Shown in pieces: positions 43,173-52,247 of a stretch of DNA of 64,000 bases; the stretch's first letter is position 1; the number at the start of each line of letters is the position of its first letter. The notes under the pieces were generated by a model. That model was not told the origin of the DNA. It was given only the letters and a program-made list of their open reading frames with translations, and ran no database searches. The DNA is from Pseudomonas frederiksbergensis. GTDB taxonomy: Bacteria; Pseudomonadota; Gammaproteobacteria; Pseudomonadales; Pseudomonadaceae. The position numbers were made by a program, and so were the translations under genes. The stretch lies in assembly GCF_003732275.1 (NCBI RefSeq), contig NZ_MOBM01000038.1, forward strand, positions 834,679 to 898,678, in the 5' to 3' direction.

Positions 43173-44981
43173 TCAAGCCTTACCCGCTTCCTCCTCCAAC
43201 TGATCCGACTCAAACAGTTTTGCCAGTTCCGCCCGTGCTTCCTGCGCGGTCTGCATCACCTTGGCCGCATCGTCGTACACCGCATGCTGGGCTTCCAGCA
43301 CCTGTTCATCGTGATGGGTAAAGCGCTTGATCCGCGCATCCGCCTGGGCCTGGGTCAACCCTAGTCCAACCAGGGTCCGCCGGGTCATTTCCAGGCTGGA
43401 GTAATAGGTTTCCCGTACCGCCTGAGCCCCGACATCCACCAACCGGTGTACATGCTGACGGTTACGGGCGCGGGCGATGATTTTGATGTGCGGATAAAGC
43501 TTGTGTACCACCTCGGCCGTCTTGATGTTGGTGTCCGGATCATCGGTGGCGATCACGAAAAACTCCGCTTGCTCGACCTTGGCCGCGCTGAGGATTTCCG
43601 GGCGCATCGGATCACCGTAGAACACCGGCACGCCGCCGAAGCTGCGGGACAGTTCAATGGTTTCCACCGACGTGTCGAGGGCGACGAACTTGATGTTCTG
43701 CGCCCGCAGAATCCGCGCCACGATCTGCCCCATACGGCCCATGCCGGCGATGACTACGCGAGGTGTGTCGGTGTCGATTTCGCGGAATTTCTCCGGCACC
43801 TCCACCGGTTGAACCTTGGGTTTGACCAGTCGTGCGCAGGCCAGCAACAACAGCGGTGTCAGCGCCATCGACAGGGTGATGGTCAGCACCAGCAAGTCGT
43901 ACAGGCGCGGCTCGAACAAGCCCTGATCCCGGCCGATCTTGAACACCACAAAGGCAAACTCACCACCGGCCGCCAGCACGATGCCCAAGCGAATCGCATT
44001 GACCTTGCCCAGGCCCCCGGCCAATCGACCGACCACAAACAGCAACGGCAGCTTGATCGCGATCAGCAGCACCGTCAGCCCCAGCACCACAATCGGCGCA
44101 CTGAGCAACAAACTCAGATTGGCGCCCATGCCGACGCTGATGAAAAACAGCCCCAGCAGCAGGCCCTTGAACGGCTCGATCTGCGCTTCCAGTTCGTGGC
44201 GATATTCGGAATCCGCCAGCAGCAAACCGGCGAGGAACGCGCCAAGTGCCATGGACACACCGACCAGGTCCATCAGCCACGCCGTACCAATCACCACCAG
44301 CAACGCAGTGGCGGTGGACACCTCCGGCAAGCCGGTCTTGGCCACCACGCGAAAAACCGGTCGCAGCAAATACCGCCCGCCAATCACCACCACCGCGATA
44401 CTGCCCAGCACCCGCAAACCATGGTTCAGATCATCGGCGGCGCTGCTGGTGTGATCACCGCCGGCCAGCAGTGGCACCATCGCGATCAGCGGGATCGCGG
44501 CGATGTCCTGGAACAGCAAAATCGCGAACGCCAACCGCCCATGGGGGCTGGTCAGTTCCTTGCGCTCGGCCAGGCTTTGCAAACCAAATGCAGTAGACGA
44601 CAACGCCAGGCCAAGGCCCAACACGATGGCGCTGTTCAGGGATTGGCCGAACACGAACAACGCCAGCACACCAATCACCGACCCGGTCAGCAGCACCTGC
44701 GCCAGGCCCACGCCAAACACCGATTTGCGCATCACCCACAAGCGTCGCGGCGACAGCTCAAGGCCGATGATGAACAGCAACAACACCACCCCGAGTTCGG
44801 AGATATGGCTGACGCTTTGCGGATTACCGATCAAGCCAAGCACCGACGGCCCGATGATCACCCCGGCAAACAGATAACCCAGGACCGCCCCCAGTTGCAG
44901 GCGCTTGGCCAAAGGGACGGTGAGCACCGCCGCGAATAAAAAGACGACAGCGGCTTGCAACAGATTGCCTTCGTGGGGCAT
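43173..44981 (-). CDS. Kef-type cation:proton antiporter (CPA2) with TrkA-N domain
   Basis: 602 residues. The first 385 residues form about 12 transmembrane helices with the CPA2 signature GVVLLLFIIGLELSPRRLW and FQDIAAIPLIAMVPLL. A cytosolic RCK/TrkA-N domain follows (RVVIAGMGRMGQIVARIL at the nucleotide-binding strand). It is most like KefB/KefC, which eject potassium in exchange for protons under glutathione adduct control, but no KefF/KefG accessory gene lies beside it. GGAG precedes the ATG. Confidence 0.93.
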   Translation of the reverse strand: MPHEGNLLQAAVVFLFAAVLTVPLAKRLQLGAVLGYLFAGVIIGPSVLGLIGNPQSVSHISELGVVLLLFIIGLELSPRRLWVMRKSVFGVGLAQVLLTGSVIGVLALFVFGQSLNSAIVLGLGLALSSTAFGLQSLAERKELTSPHGRLAFAILLFQDIAAIPLIAMVPLLAGGDHTSSAADDLNHGLRVLGSIAVVVIGGRYLLRPVFRVVAKTGLPEVSTATALLVVIGTAWLMDLVGVSMALGAFLAGLLLADSEYRHELEAQIEPFKGLLLGLFFISVGMGANLSLLLSAPIVVLGLTVLLIAIKLPLLFVVGRLAGGLGKVNAIRLGIVLAAGGEFAFVVFKIGRDQGLFEPRLYDLLVLTITLSMALTPLLLLACARLVKPKVQPVEVPEKFREIDTDTPRVVIAGMGRMGQIVARILRAQNIKFVALDTSVETIELSRSFGGVPVFYGDPMRPEILSAAKVEQAEFFVIATDDPDTNIKTAEVVHKLYPHIKIIARARNRQHVHRLVDVGAQAVRETYYSSLEMTRRTLVGLGLTQAQADARIKRFTHHDEQVLEAQHAVYDDAAKVMQTAQEARAELAKLFESDQLEEEAGKA

Positions 44982-45175
44982 GGCGAAACTCCATTAACTC
45001 GGTGCGACGGGGGCGCATAGGATAAAGGCTGACACTGGATGCGTCAGCCATGAACGAAAACGTTATGCGCCGACACACATCGCGAGCAGGCGACAAAGAT
45101 GTCGTTACATTTGGCATCAATTAGTTACATTAATAGGATAAGCTGATCAATCCGTTTCGTTCCCGAGTGCGCACC

Positions 45176-46090
45176 ATGACCATCAACTTCGACCTTAACG
45201 ATCTGCAAGCCTTCCGCGCCGTGGTGGAGCAGGGCAGCTTTCGAAAGGCCGCGGACACGGTGCGTATTTCCCAACCGGCCCTTAGCCGGCGGATCGAAAA
45301 GCTCGAAGACGCTCTGGGCGTGAAATTGTTCGAGCGCACCACTCGACGGGTCAGTCTGACTCAGGCCGGACGCGGTTTCTTGCCCAGCGTTGAGCGCTTG
45401 CTGGATGACCTGGACGTTGCGCTTTTAGGCATCAGTGAAGTCGCTTCGAGCCGGCTCGGCCACGTGACCGTCGCGTGTGTACCGTCTGCGGCGTACTACT
45501 TCATGCCGCGTGTGATCGCCCACTACCACCGGCAATTTCCGCGGATCAAGGTCAAGGTGCTCGATTCCAGTGCCCACGAGGTATTGAGCGCCGTCGTCAA
45601 CGGTGAAGCGGATTTCGGTCTGAGTTTCATGGGGGTTCTGGAGGTCGAAGTCGAGTTCGAGCAGTTGGTGCAGGAAGGTTACGTGGTGGCGTGCAGACGA
45701 GATCATCCCCTGGCGGGACGCAGCAGCGTGACGTGGGATGAGTTTTATCAGCAGGATTACATCTCGCTGGACAAGACTTCGGGCAATCGATTTCTGCTGG
45801 ATCAAGCGCTGGCTGGCGTGGTGCCCAAGCGGCCGAGCATCTGCGAAACCCGTCATGTGACGACCATGATCGGTCTGGTAGAAGCCGGGTTGGGCGTGGC
45901 AGCGGTGCCGTTGATGGCGATGCCGGCTGCGGACCATCCGATTCTGACGCGGGTACCGCTGACCGATCCGCAGGTGATGCGCAGTGTTGGTTTGATCAAG
46001 CGCCGGGGTCGTACGTTAACCCCGGCGGCATTGGCGTTGGAGCGCCTGGTGGTGGAAATGAAAGTCCAGCAACCCTCGGTCAGTGGCTGA
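45176..46090 (+). CDS. LysR family transcriptional regulator
   Basis: 304 residues from ATG 45176 (GTG 45167 possible). HTH: DLQAFRAVVEQGSFRKAADTVRISQPALSRRIEKLEDALG. The ligand domain begins LGHVTVACVPSAAYYFMPRVIAHYHRQFP. Its 3' end overlaps the convergent binding-protein gene by 11 bases. It probably controls the adjacent binding protein/citrate-type transporter pair on the opposite strand (context). Confidence 0.92.
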   Translation: MTINFDLNDLQAFRAVVEQGSFRKAADTVRISQPALSRRIEKLEDALGVKLFERTTRRVSLTQAGRGFLPSVERLLDDLDVALLGISEVASSRLGHVTVACVPSAAYYFMPRVIAHYHRQFPRIKVKVLDSSAHEVLSAVVNGEADFGLSFMGVLEVEVEFEQLVQEGYVVACRRDHPLAGRSSVTWDEFYQQDYISLDKTSGNRFLLDQALAGVVPKRPSICETRHVTTMIGLVEAGLGVAAVPLMAMPAADHPILTRVPLTDPQVMRSVGLIKRRGRTLTPAALALERLVVEMKVQQPSVSG

Positions 46091-46856
46091 CCGAGTCCAG
46101 CCCCGTTGCTTTTACATCCGGCTGAGCTGCGGTGGAGGCCAGGTATTCAAGCAGCGCCTTGGCCTCGGTCGGGTGTTGCGCATTGACCGGAATGCCGGCG
46201 GCGAAACGGGTGACCGATTGCACCGATTCTGGAATTTTCGCCACAAAGCTCACTCCCGGCACCGGCAGCAATTCGCTGACCTGCTGGAAGCCCAGTTGAT
46301 AGTCACCGGTGGCAACAACCGAGCCCACCGGGATTTTCGAGATCATTTTTGACTTGGGTTTGAGCTGGTTTTCGATGCCCAGGCGCTTGAACAGTTGCTG
46401 TTCGATGTACACACCGCTGGCACTGTCGGAATAGGCGACTGATTTGGCATCGAGCAAGGCTTTTTTCAATCCATCCTCCGAGCTGATATCCGGCTTCGGC
46501 GCACCTTCACGCACTGCCAGACCAATTCGCGAATCCGCCAGTTCGACCCGTGAAGCGGGATCGATTTTGCCTTGCTTGATCAGGTCGTCGAGGGCATAAC
46601 CGACCATGATGACCACGTCGGCTTGTTCACCACGGGCCAGACGATTGGGAATGGCTTCCGGGGCTTTTCCCATGGATGGGCCGAGGGCGGTGTCCAGGGT
46701 GTTGCCGGTAGACTCGACAAATTTCGGGCCGAGGATCTTGTAGGCTGCGGTGAAACCACCGGAAGTCATCACACGGATTTCTTCGGCCTGGGCGACTGCA
46801 CTCAAACCGAGGCTGATCACCAGGGCCAGGGCGGTGAAGTTGAAAAATTTTTTCAT
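46080..46856 (-). CDS. Periplasmic substrate-binding protein, ModA-like
   Basis: 258 residues. Signal peptide MKKFFNFTALALVISLGLSAVAQA (1-24). The mature part reads IRVMTSGGFTAAYKILGPKFVESTGNTLDTALGPS, then VVIMVGYALDDLIKQGKIDP and GVYIEQQLFKRLGI, typical of the molybdate/orphan type II binding-protein fold. No ABC permease or ATPase is near; the next upstream gene is an MHS symporter, so it may serve as an accessory or sensory solute binder. Confidence 0.85.
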   Translation of the reverse strand: MKKFFNFTALALVISLGLSAVAQAEEIRVMTSGGFTAAYKILGPKFVESTGNTLDTALGPSMGKAPEAIPNRLARGEQADVVIMVGYALDDLIKQGKIDPASRVELADSRIGLAVREGAPKPDISSEDGLKKALLDAKSVAYSDSASGVYIEQQLFKRLGIENQLKPKSKMISKIPVGSVVATGDYQLGFQQVSELLPVPGVSFVAKIPESVQSVTRFAAGIPVNAQHPTEAKALLEYLASTAAQPDVKATGLDSVSH

Positions 46857-46886
46857 CGAATGGCTCTCGCAGTTAGAGGTCGGGGT

Positions 46887-48179
46887 TTACGACACGGCCG
46901 GTTGCAGGCGGCCAGAGGCACGGCGATAGAGAAACAGCGTTGCGCACAAGGCACAGAGTGCGGCGAAACTCATCCAGTACCCGGGTGCAGCCTTGTCGCC
47001 GGTGTACTGGATCAGGAAGGTCGATATCGCCGGTGTGAAACCGCCAAACACCGCCGTCGCCAGGCTATAAGCCAAAGAGAAACCTGCAACCCGAACCTCG
47101 ACCGGCATGATTTCCGTGAGCGCGGCGATCATCGCGCCGTTGTACAAGCCATAAATGAACGACAGCCACAGCAGCACCAACAGCATGTTGATGAAACTCG
47201 GTGCTTGCACCAGATAGGTCAGCGCAGGGTAGGCGGTGGCCAACGTCAGCAACGCCATGGCGATCAGTACCGGGCGACGACCGATGCGATCCGACAGTGC
47301 GCCGCCAATCGGCAGCCAGAAAAAGTTCGAAACCCCCACCAGCAAGGTCACCAACAGCGCATCGGAGGTACTCAGGTGCAGCACGGTTTTGCCGAAGGTC
47401 GGCGCGTACACGGTGATCAGATAGAACGCGGTAGTGGTCAGGGCGACCATCATCATTCCGGCGAACACGATGACCCAGTTCTGCGCCAGGGTGCGGAACA
47501 CCTCGGCCATGCCAGGCCGATGTTTACGAGCGGCAAACTCTTCGGTTTCTTCCAGGTTACGGCGCAGGAAGAAGATGAATGGCACGATCATGCAGCCGAC
47601 GAAAAACGGAATCCGCCAGCCCCAATCGGCAATCATCGTCGGCGCCATCCATTGGTTCAGACCATAGCCCAAAGCCGCCGCGATGATGATCGCCACCTGC
47701 TGGCTCGCTGATTGCCAACTGGTGAAGAAGCCTTTGTTGCCGGGAGTGGCGATCTCCGCGAGGTACACCGATACACCGCCCATTTCCGCACCGGCCGAGA
47801 AGCCTTGCAGCAATCGGCCGATCAGCACGATGGCCGGAGCGAACAGCCCGATGGTGTCGTAACCGGGCACCAGCACAATCAGAATCGTACCGCTGGCCAT
47901 GATCGACAGGGTGACGATCAACCCCTTGCGTCGCCCCACATCATCGATGTAAGCGCCCAGCACCACGGCGCCCAACGGGCGCATCAGGAAGCCTGCGCCA
48001 AACACCGCGAAGGTCATCATCAGGGACGCGAACTCGCTGCTGGCGGGGAAAAACACGGCAGCGATCTGCGTGGCATAAAAGCCGAAAAGGAAGAAATCGA
48101 ATTGTTCGAGGAAGTTGCCCGAGGTCACCCGGAAAATCGAACTGGCCCGGGAGCGACCGGAATGGATTGATGCTGTCAT
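46887..48179 (-). CDS. MHS-type symporter, citrate/tricarballylate-like
   Basis: 430 residues from ATG 48179 (GGAG upstream). RVTSGNFLEQFDFFLFGFYATQIA is the TM1 of the citrate/tricarballylate (CitA/TcuC) branch. Motif A is GAYIDDVGRRKGL and RLLQGFSAGAEMGGVSVYLAEIA follows TM4. It probably imports a tricarboxylate or related acid with protons. The ModA-like gene lies 30 bases downstream and is likely cotranscribed. A perfect 12-bp inverted repeat lies 110-145 bases upstream. Confidence 0.92.
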   Translation of the reverse strand: MTASIHSGRSRASSIFRVTSGNFLEQFDFFLFGFYATQIAAVFFPASSEFASLMMTFAVFGAGFLMRPLGAVVLGAYIDDVGRRKGLIVTLSIMASGTILIVLVPGYDTIGLFAPAIVLIGRLLQGFSAGAEMGGVSVYLAEIATPGNKGFFTSWQSASQQVAIIIAAALGYGLNQWMAPTMIADWGWRIPFFVGCMIVPFIFFLRRNLEETEEFAARKHRPGMAEVFRTLAQNWVIVFAGMMMVALTTTAFYLITVYAPTFGKTVLHLSTSDALLVTLLVGVSNFFWLPIGGALSDRIGRRPVLIAMALLTLATAYPALTYLVQAPSFINMLLVLLWLSFIYGLYNGAMIAALTEIMPVEVRVAGFSLAYSLATAVFGGFTPAISTFLIQYTGDKAAPGYWMSFAALCALCATLFLYRRASGRLQPAVS

Positions 48180-48287
48180 TGACGTGTACTCCACCGCTTT
48201 TATGACGTGCACTGCCTGGACGCGGTGCACGGTTCTTATTAGGGCGGATAGTGGAGCAGGGCCATCGATATGTTAATTGCATAGTTG

Positions 48288-48322
48288 GCATGCATTGATG
48301 CGTTGAGCGGATCAATGCATGC
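48288..48322. promoter_or_regulatory. Perfect 12-bp inverted repeat, candidate operator
   Basis: GCATGCATTGAT (48288-48299) and ATCAATGCATGC (48311-48322) with an 11-base gap, upstream of the symporter. It is the right size for a dimeric regulator; the LysR at 45176 is the nearest candidate. Confidence 0.55.
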
Positions 48323-48459
48323 GTAAGCATCGAGGTGGTGGGTATCTTAGATCACGGCCACTGCCGGAGACAGGCCGAAACGGTTGCCAACAGCCTGTAT
48401 TTCTGGGAAAACGGCGCCCATGAAGCTTGTTCGGGCAAGCGCACACTAGAGTGAATGTA

Positions 48460-48811
48460 ATGAATGATGAATTGCAGGTAATCGACCTTGAAGTGGGCGA
48501 CGGCAAAGCGGCTGTCAAAGGCGCGCTGATCACCACCCAATATCGGGGTTGGCTGGAAGATGGCACTGAATTCGATTCTTCCTACAGTCGGGGTAAACCG
48601 TTTCAGTGCGTGATTGGCACGGGGCGGGTGATCAAGGGCTGGGATCAAGGGCTGGGATCAAGGGATCATGGGCATGCAGGTTGGCGGTAAACGCAAGCTG
48701 CTGGTGCCGGCGCATCTGGCTTATGGCGAGCGAACGATGGGCGCGATTACACCGAATTCGAATCTGATTTTCGAGATTGAATTGCTGGAAGTGCTGACGC
48801 GTGATGATTGA
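48460..48811 (+). pseudogene. FKBP-type peptidyl-prolyl isomerase, frameshifted by a 13-bp tandem duplication
   Basis: It begins at ATG 48460: MNDELQVIDLEVGDGKAAVK, then TQYRGWLEDGTEFDSSYSRGKPF and VIGTGRVIKGWDQG, the FKBP core. GGGCTGGGATCAA is then repeated in tandem (48636-48648 and 48649-48661). After it the frame is lost and stops at 48690. Removing one copy restores IKGWDQGIMGMQVGGKRKLL to the natural end EIELLEVLTRDD at 48811. The gene would otherwise be a normal small FKBP of about 112 residues. Confidence 0.85.
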
Positions 48812-48833
48812 TGGCTGTGTGAGTTGAAACGAC

Positions 48834-48872
48834 AAACCCCGCCATTTCTTCTTACAGAGATGGCGGGTTTTT
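48834..48872 (+). terminator. Rho-independent terminator
   Basis: CCCGCCAT/ATGGCGGG stem with a 14-base loop followed by TTTTT, about 25 bases after the FKBP stop. Confidence 0.88.
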
Positions 48873-48932
48873 GGCTTTTTTGTGGCGAGAGGGGCTTGTC
48901 TTGATGACTGTCCGTTTAGTGTTGGCGGCCCC

Positions 48933-49031
48933 AAAAGATCGCAGCCTGCGGCAGCTCCTACGGATTTGTGTACGGCTTCGATTCCATGGGTGTACCCGGT
49001 CGGCGTAGGAGCTGCCGAAGGCTGCGATCTT
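48933..49031. repeat. GCAGCTCCTAC-type palindromic repeat
   Basis: Inverted arms AAAGATCGCAGCC...GCAGCTCCTACG and CGTAGGAGCTGCCGAAGGCTGCGATCTTGG; same family as 25491 and 60630. Confidence 0.85.
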
Positions 49032-49065
49032 GGCGATCCCAAGTGTCCTTTTGCTAAACGGTAAG

Positions 49066-49401
49066 TCAGGTGTATGCCTCAATATCATCAAGGGTGTCCG
49101 CCACAGTCCCTTCCAGTGAGGGGAATCTTTCCTTCACCTTTTCAAGAGCCGGGCGTACAGCACCCAAGTCCAGACCACCCTGTCTGCGGGCTATGTGACC
49201 GAGCGCGGTGATGGCAGCTGCTGCAACCGATTCGGATTCACCCTCGAGATACTTCAGGCAGGTGTTCTGAGCCCAAACCCTGTCTTGCTCATTCAGCCCG
49301 ATAGAAATCAATGCGGCGGCAACGTTGGTTTCTAAGTCGCTCGCTAGAAGTCTCGTCGCTTCCTCGTGGCTCATTGTTGGATCTTGGTAGAGGAGGCTCA
49401 C
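49066..49401 (-). CDS. Small HEAT-repeat-like protein
   Basis: 111 residues from GTG 49401, preceded by GGAG. Two helical repeat units can be traced: ATRLLASDLETNVAAALISIGLNEQ and WAQNTCLKYLEGESESVAAAAITALGHIARRQGG, then VRPALEKVKERFPSLEGTVADTLDDIEAY. This is a HEAT-like pattern. The function is unknown; such small proteins can be immunity or adaptor proteins, but no toxin lies beside it. Confidence 0.65.
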   Translation of the reverse strand: MSLLYQDPTMSHEEATRLLASDLETNVAAALISIGLNEQDRVWAQNTCLKYLEGESESVAAAAITALGHIARRQGGLDLGAVRPALEKVKERFPSLEGTVADTLDDIEAYT

Positions 49402-49495
49402 TTTGTAACTCCATTCTGTGGCTGGTTCACGGTCAGTTCACCCGCGATGTAGCCTATTGCGCAAGTCAAAAGTAATGCGTTGTTTGTCAGGCCGC

Positions 49496-49590
49496 CTTCG
49501 CGAGCAAGCCCGCTCCCACAGGGGATTTGTGTCGATCACAAATGTTGTGAACATCGACGATCAAGTGTGGGAGCGGGCTTGCTCGCGAAG
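49496..49590. repeat. REP doublet, inverted layout
   Basis: CGCGAGCAAGCCCGCTCCCA and TGTGGGAGCGGGCTTGCTCG arms with TGTGGG ends facing inward, as at 43064. Confidence 0.85.
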
Positions 49591-49607
49591 AACGATGACG
49601 CGGTCTG

Positions 49608-50729
49608 TCAGGTATTCGGCAGGTCGGTGAACAAAGGAATCCGCCCATTCAGGGAAGGGCGATAGTGCCAGGCCAAACGGTCCAAAGCAGGTTTCATCGC
49701 CAGGATCTCAGTCAGCGTGGCGCTGGCAATGCTCATGGCTAACACCTGCCCCGGACATTGATGACGCCCCGCGCCGAAAGTGAAACTGCGACGGTTCGGG
49801 CGATCGGGCAAAAACGCATCGGGATCCTCATTAAGCTGCGGATCGCGATTGGCTGAGGCCAGCAGCACCAGAATAACGTCGCCGGGGTTCAGGTTTATGC
49901 CGTCGATTTCACACGGCTCGGCGACGAAACGGCGGGTGTTTTGCACCGATGGGTCGAAGCGCTGGACTTCAGCGATCAAGTCATCAACTTGAGCCGAATC
50001 CAGCTGTGGGTTTCGGATTAACGCTAATAGCGCATTACCGATCAGCCCGGCAGTGGCTTCATGGGTCTGGGAGAAAAGGCCGATCAAATTGGCGATCAAG
50101 ATTTCAGAATCGGTCGATGTTGCCGCGAAGCGCTGCCGGATACCGGCGAGCAGGGCACTTCGGTTGCTCGGGTCGTCCAGAAGCCCGATGAAATAACCCT
50201 TCAGTTGTTCCGCCGCGACATGGGCGGTGTCCAGCTGCGCTTGGTCGCTGAGGGGCGACAGGCAGGCGACGAAGTCGGCGGTCAGCTCGCTGATGGCCCG
50301 GCCCTGAGCTGGAGAAAACCCCAGCAACGCCGCCACTACGCAGACCGGCCCGCGAAACATCGCCGCGTACAACCCGTCGGCGCCCGGGGTAATCAACCGA
50401 GCGCCGACCAACGCATTGACCTCGTTCACGTCAATCAACGCCAGCCCCGGCTCAATCGCCGCCCTCGGGCAACGCTGCCGTGCGCCCTCGTTCATCCGCA
50501 TCAACTGACCGAACACCTTGCCGGCCATGCCTTGAGCAATGCCCTTGGGCACCGGTTCATGGGGAGGCCGCACATGACAATCCGGATGCGCCAGCACGGC
50601 CGCGACGGATCGCGCGCTGCTGGCCACCCACAGTTTCAGTCCTTGATGAAAAGCCAGTCCGCCCTCGGTGCGCAATTGCGCGTAGTAAGGGTAGGGATCG
50701 GCGTGAGTCGCAGCGATGATCGGGTCCAT
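49608..50729 (-). CDS. Cytochrome P450
   Basis: 373 residues from ATG 50729; the frame stays open to 51524 but that region overlaps the divergent regulator. The haem-binding loop is FTFGAGRHQCPGQVLA with the axial cysteine; I-helix FSQTHEATAG and the ExxR-type VQRFDPSVQNTRR are present. It is about 30 residues shorter than most bacterial P450s. The I-helix threonine pair reads THEATA in place of the usual GxxT. No ferredoxin or reductase gene lies nearby, so electrons must come from elsewhere. It is divergent from an ArsR-type gene. Confidence 0.9.
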   Translation of the reverse strand: MDPIIAATHADPYPYYAQLRTEGGLAFHQGLKLWVASSARSVAAVLAHPDCHVRPPHEPVPKGIAQGMAGKVFGQLMRMNEGARQRCPRAAIEPGLALIDVNEVNALVGARLITPGADGLYAAMFRGPVCVVAALLGFSPAQGRAISELTADFVACLSPLSDQAQLDTAHVAAEQLKGYFIGLLDDPSNRSALLAGIRQRFAATSTDSEILIANLIGLFSQTHEATAGLIGNALLALIRNPQLDSAQVDDLIAEVQRFDPSVQNTRRFVAEPCEIDGINLNPGDVILVLLASANRDPQLNEDPDAFLPDRPNRRSFTFGAGRHQCPGQVLAMSIASATLTEILAMKPALDRLAWHYRPSLNGRIPLFTDLPNT

Positions 50730-50810
50730 GGGTCGCAGCCTTATCGGTGGTTGAAAAGTGTTGCTACTATCTCCAGTCCGAAAGGGCCTTGATTCGTCCA
50801 GGAGCGAAAT

Positions 50811-51575
50811 ATGAACGTAGAACAACACGACATTGGCGTCTCTCAAGTGGCGGCAGCGATTGCCGAACCGGCCCGGACGAAAATCCTCTGTTCGCTGATG
50901 GACGGCCACGCCCGCACCAGCACCGAACTGGCGGCGGTTGCCGAAGTCAGCGCCTCGACCGCAAGTGCTCATCTGGCCAAGCTCAAGGAGCTGGCGCTGG
51001 TGCGTTTGCACATTCAGGGCCGTCACCGCTATTACAGCCTCGCGGACAAGCGCGTGGCCCAGGCCCTGGAAGCGCTGATGGTAATCGGCCAGAACGCGGC
51101 GCCGACGTTCAATCCGCGCACCCCCGACCGCCTGCAATTCGCCCGCACTTGCTACGACCACATGGCCGGTACGTTGGCGGTGTTGCTGCATGACCGGATG
51201 ATCGAAGCGGGGTGGTTGCTGGAAACCGATGAGCAGGCTTATCGACTGAGCGACAGCGGTGAAGCGTTGTTCGAAGGGTTGGGGATCGACGTCAAAGACC
51301 TCGGCACCTTGCGCCGCCGCTTCGCCTGCCCGTGTCTGGACTGGAGCATGCGTCGGCCGCATTTGGGCGGCGCCTTGGGCGCGGCATTGCTGCAAACGGC
51401 GATCAAACGCAAATGGGTGACGCAGGATCTGGACAGCCGGGCGCTGGCGTTGACGGCGGTGGGGCGCAAGGAACTCAGTAGCCGGTTCGCCGTTGAGCTG
51501 CCGGTTCAGGCGACAACAGCACAACCCGCGGCCACTGAGAGCAGGCGCCGCGCGATTGCCAGTCCTGTGGCTTAG
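50811..51575 (+). CDS. ArsR-type helix-turn-helix regulator, long form
   Basis: 254 residues. The winged HTH is at the start: AAIAEPARTKILCSLMDGHARTSTELAAVAEVSASTASAHLAKLKELALVRLHIQGRHRYYSL. A second region (about 110-230) has cysteines in TCYDHMAG and FACPCLDWSMRRPHLGGALGAAL, found in a long ArsR subgroup; these could bind metal or act as redox sensors. It is divergent from the P450 gene with 81 bases between, so it likely represses it. Its 3' end overlaps lysE by 4 bases. Confidence 0.88.
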   Translation: MNVEQHDIGVSQVAAAIAEPARTKILCSLMDGHARTSTELAAVAEVSASTASAHLAKLKELALVRLHIQGRHRYYSLADKRVAQALEALMVIGQNAAPTFNPRTPDRLQFARTCYDHMAGTLAVLLHDRMIEAGWLLETDEQAYRLSDSGEALFEGLGIDVKDLGTLRRRFACPCLDWSMRRPHLGGALGAALLQTAIKRKWVTQDLDSRALALTAVGRKELSSRFAVELPVQATTAQPAATESRRRAIASPVA

Positions 51576-52180
51576 CGACTCGACGAGGCCATGAGCACGC
51601 CAAAGCCGGCGAAGGTCACGCCCGAGACTTTCGCCGCCAGCCAGGAACCCTTCGGGCTCGACAACCAGCCTTTGGCGGCATTGGCGAGCAAGGCATAGCT
51701 GCCATGCACCAGAATCACCAATACGCCGTAGGAAGCGACCAGTTTGATGAACTGGGTGTAGAAGTGCGCCGAGGTATCGATGAATTGCGGAAACACCGCC
51801 AGAAAGAAAAACACCGCCTTGGGGTTCAAAAGCTGCATCGAAGCCGCTTCAAGGAAGCGATAGCCAGGGCTTGAGGGGCGCGTTTCAAGCAGCGTACTGA
51901 AACGATCCGAGCGCCAGCTTTTGTAACCCAGGTACAACAAATAGGCGGCCCCTGCGTATTTCAACGCGGTAAAGGCGTTTGCGGAGGTGCTGAGTATCAG
52001 ACCCACACTGGTGGCACTGATGGCGGCGACAACGAACGCCCCCGACGCGATCCCCAGAATGCCCGGCACTGCGCCCGTCCAGCCGTGACGCACTGCGTTG
52101 GACAGGGTCAGGACCACGCCAGGCCCCGGGCTCAAAATGGTCAGGGTGGCGAAAAGTATAAAGAGTCCATAGCTGTTCAT
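51572..52180 (-). CDS. LysE/RhtB family amino-acid exporter
   Basis: 202 residues from ATG 52180 (GGAG upstream). It has six hydrophobic helices with the family motif FATLTILSPGPGVVLTLSNAVRHGWTGAVPGILGIASGAF, then LKYAGAAYLLYLGYKSWR and FLEAASMQLLNPKAVFFFLAVFPQF. It exports an amino acid or derivative across the inner membrane. A divergent LysR gene begins 106 bases away and shares a palindromic operator candidate at 52248-52263. Confidence 0.93.
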   Translation of the reverse strand: MNSYGLFILFATLTILSPGPGVVLTLSNAVRHGWTGAVPGILGIASGAFVVAAISATSVGLILSTSANAFTALKYAGAAYLLYLGYKSWRSDRFSTLLETRPSSPGYRFLEAASMQLLNPKAVFFFLAVFPQFIDTSAHFYTQFIKLVASYGVLVILVHGSYALLANAAKGWLSSPKGSWLAAKVSGVTFAGFGVLMASSSR

Positions 52181-52247
52181 GTCGTGCTCCGTCAGGTGGC
52201 GCTGGCTGCGTGCTGGCAGAGTGGCGTGACGACGAGGGCGTGACAAA

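Noticed and set aside
43446..44939. Plus-strand frame of 497 residues opposite the Kef-type antiporter
   Set aside because: Composition is dominated by Q, H and R as expected from reading the complement of a membrane protein gene.
51239..51524. N-terminal extension of the P450 frame up to 51524
   Set aside because: It overlaps the divergent ArsR gene throughout and does not look like P450; the ATG at 50729 matches the family start.
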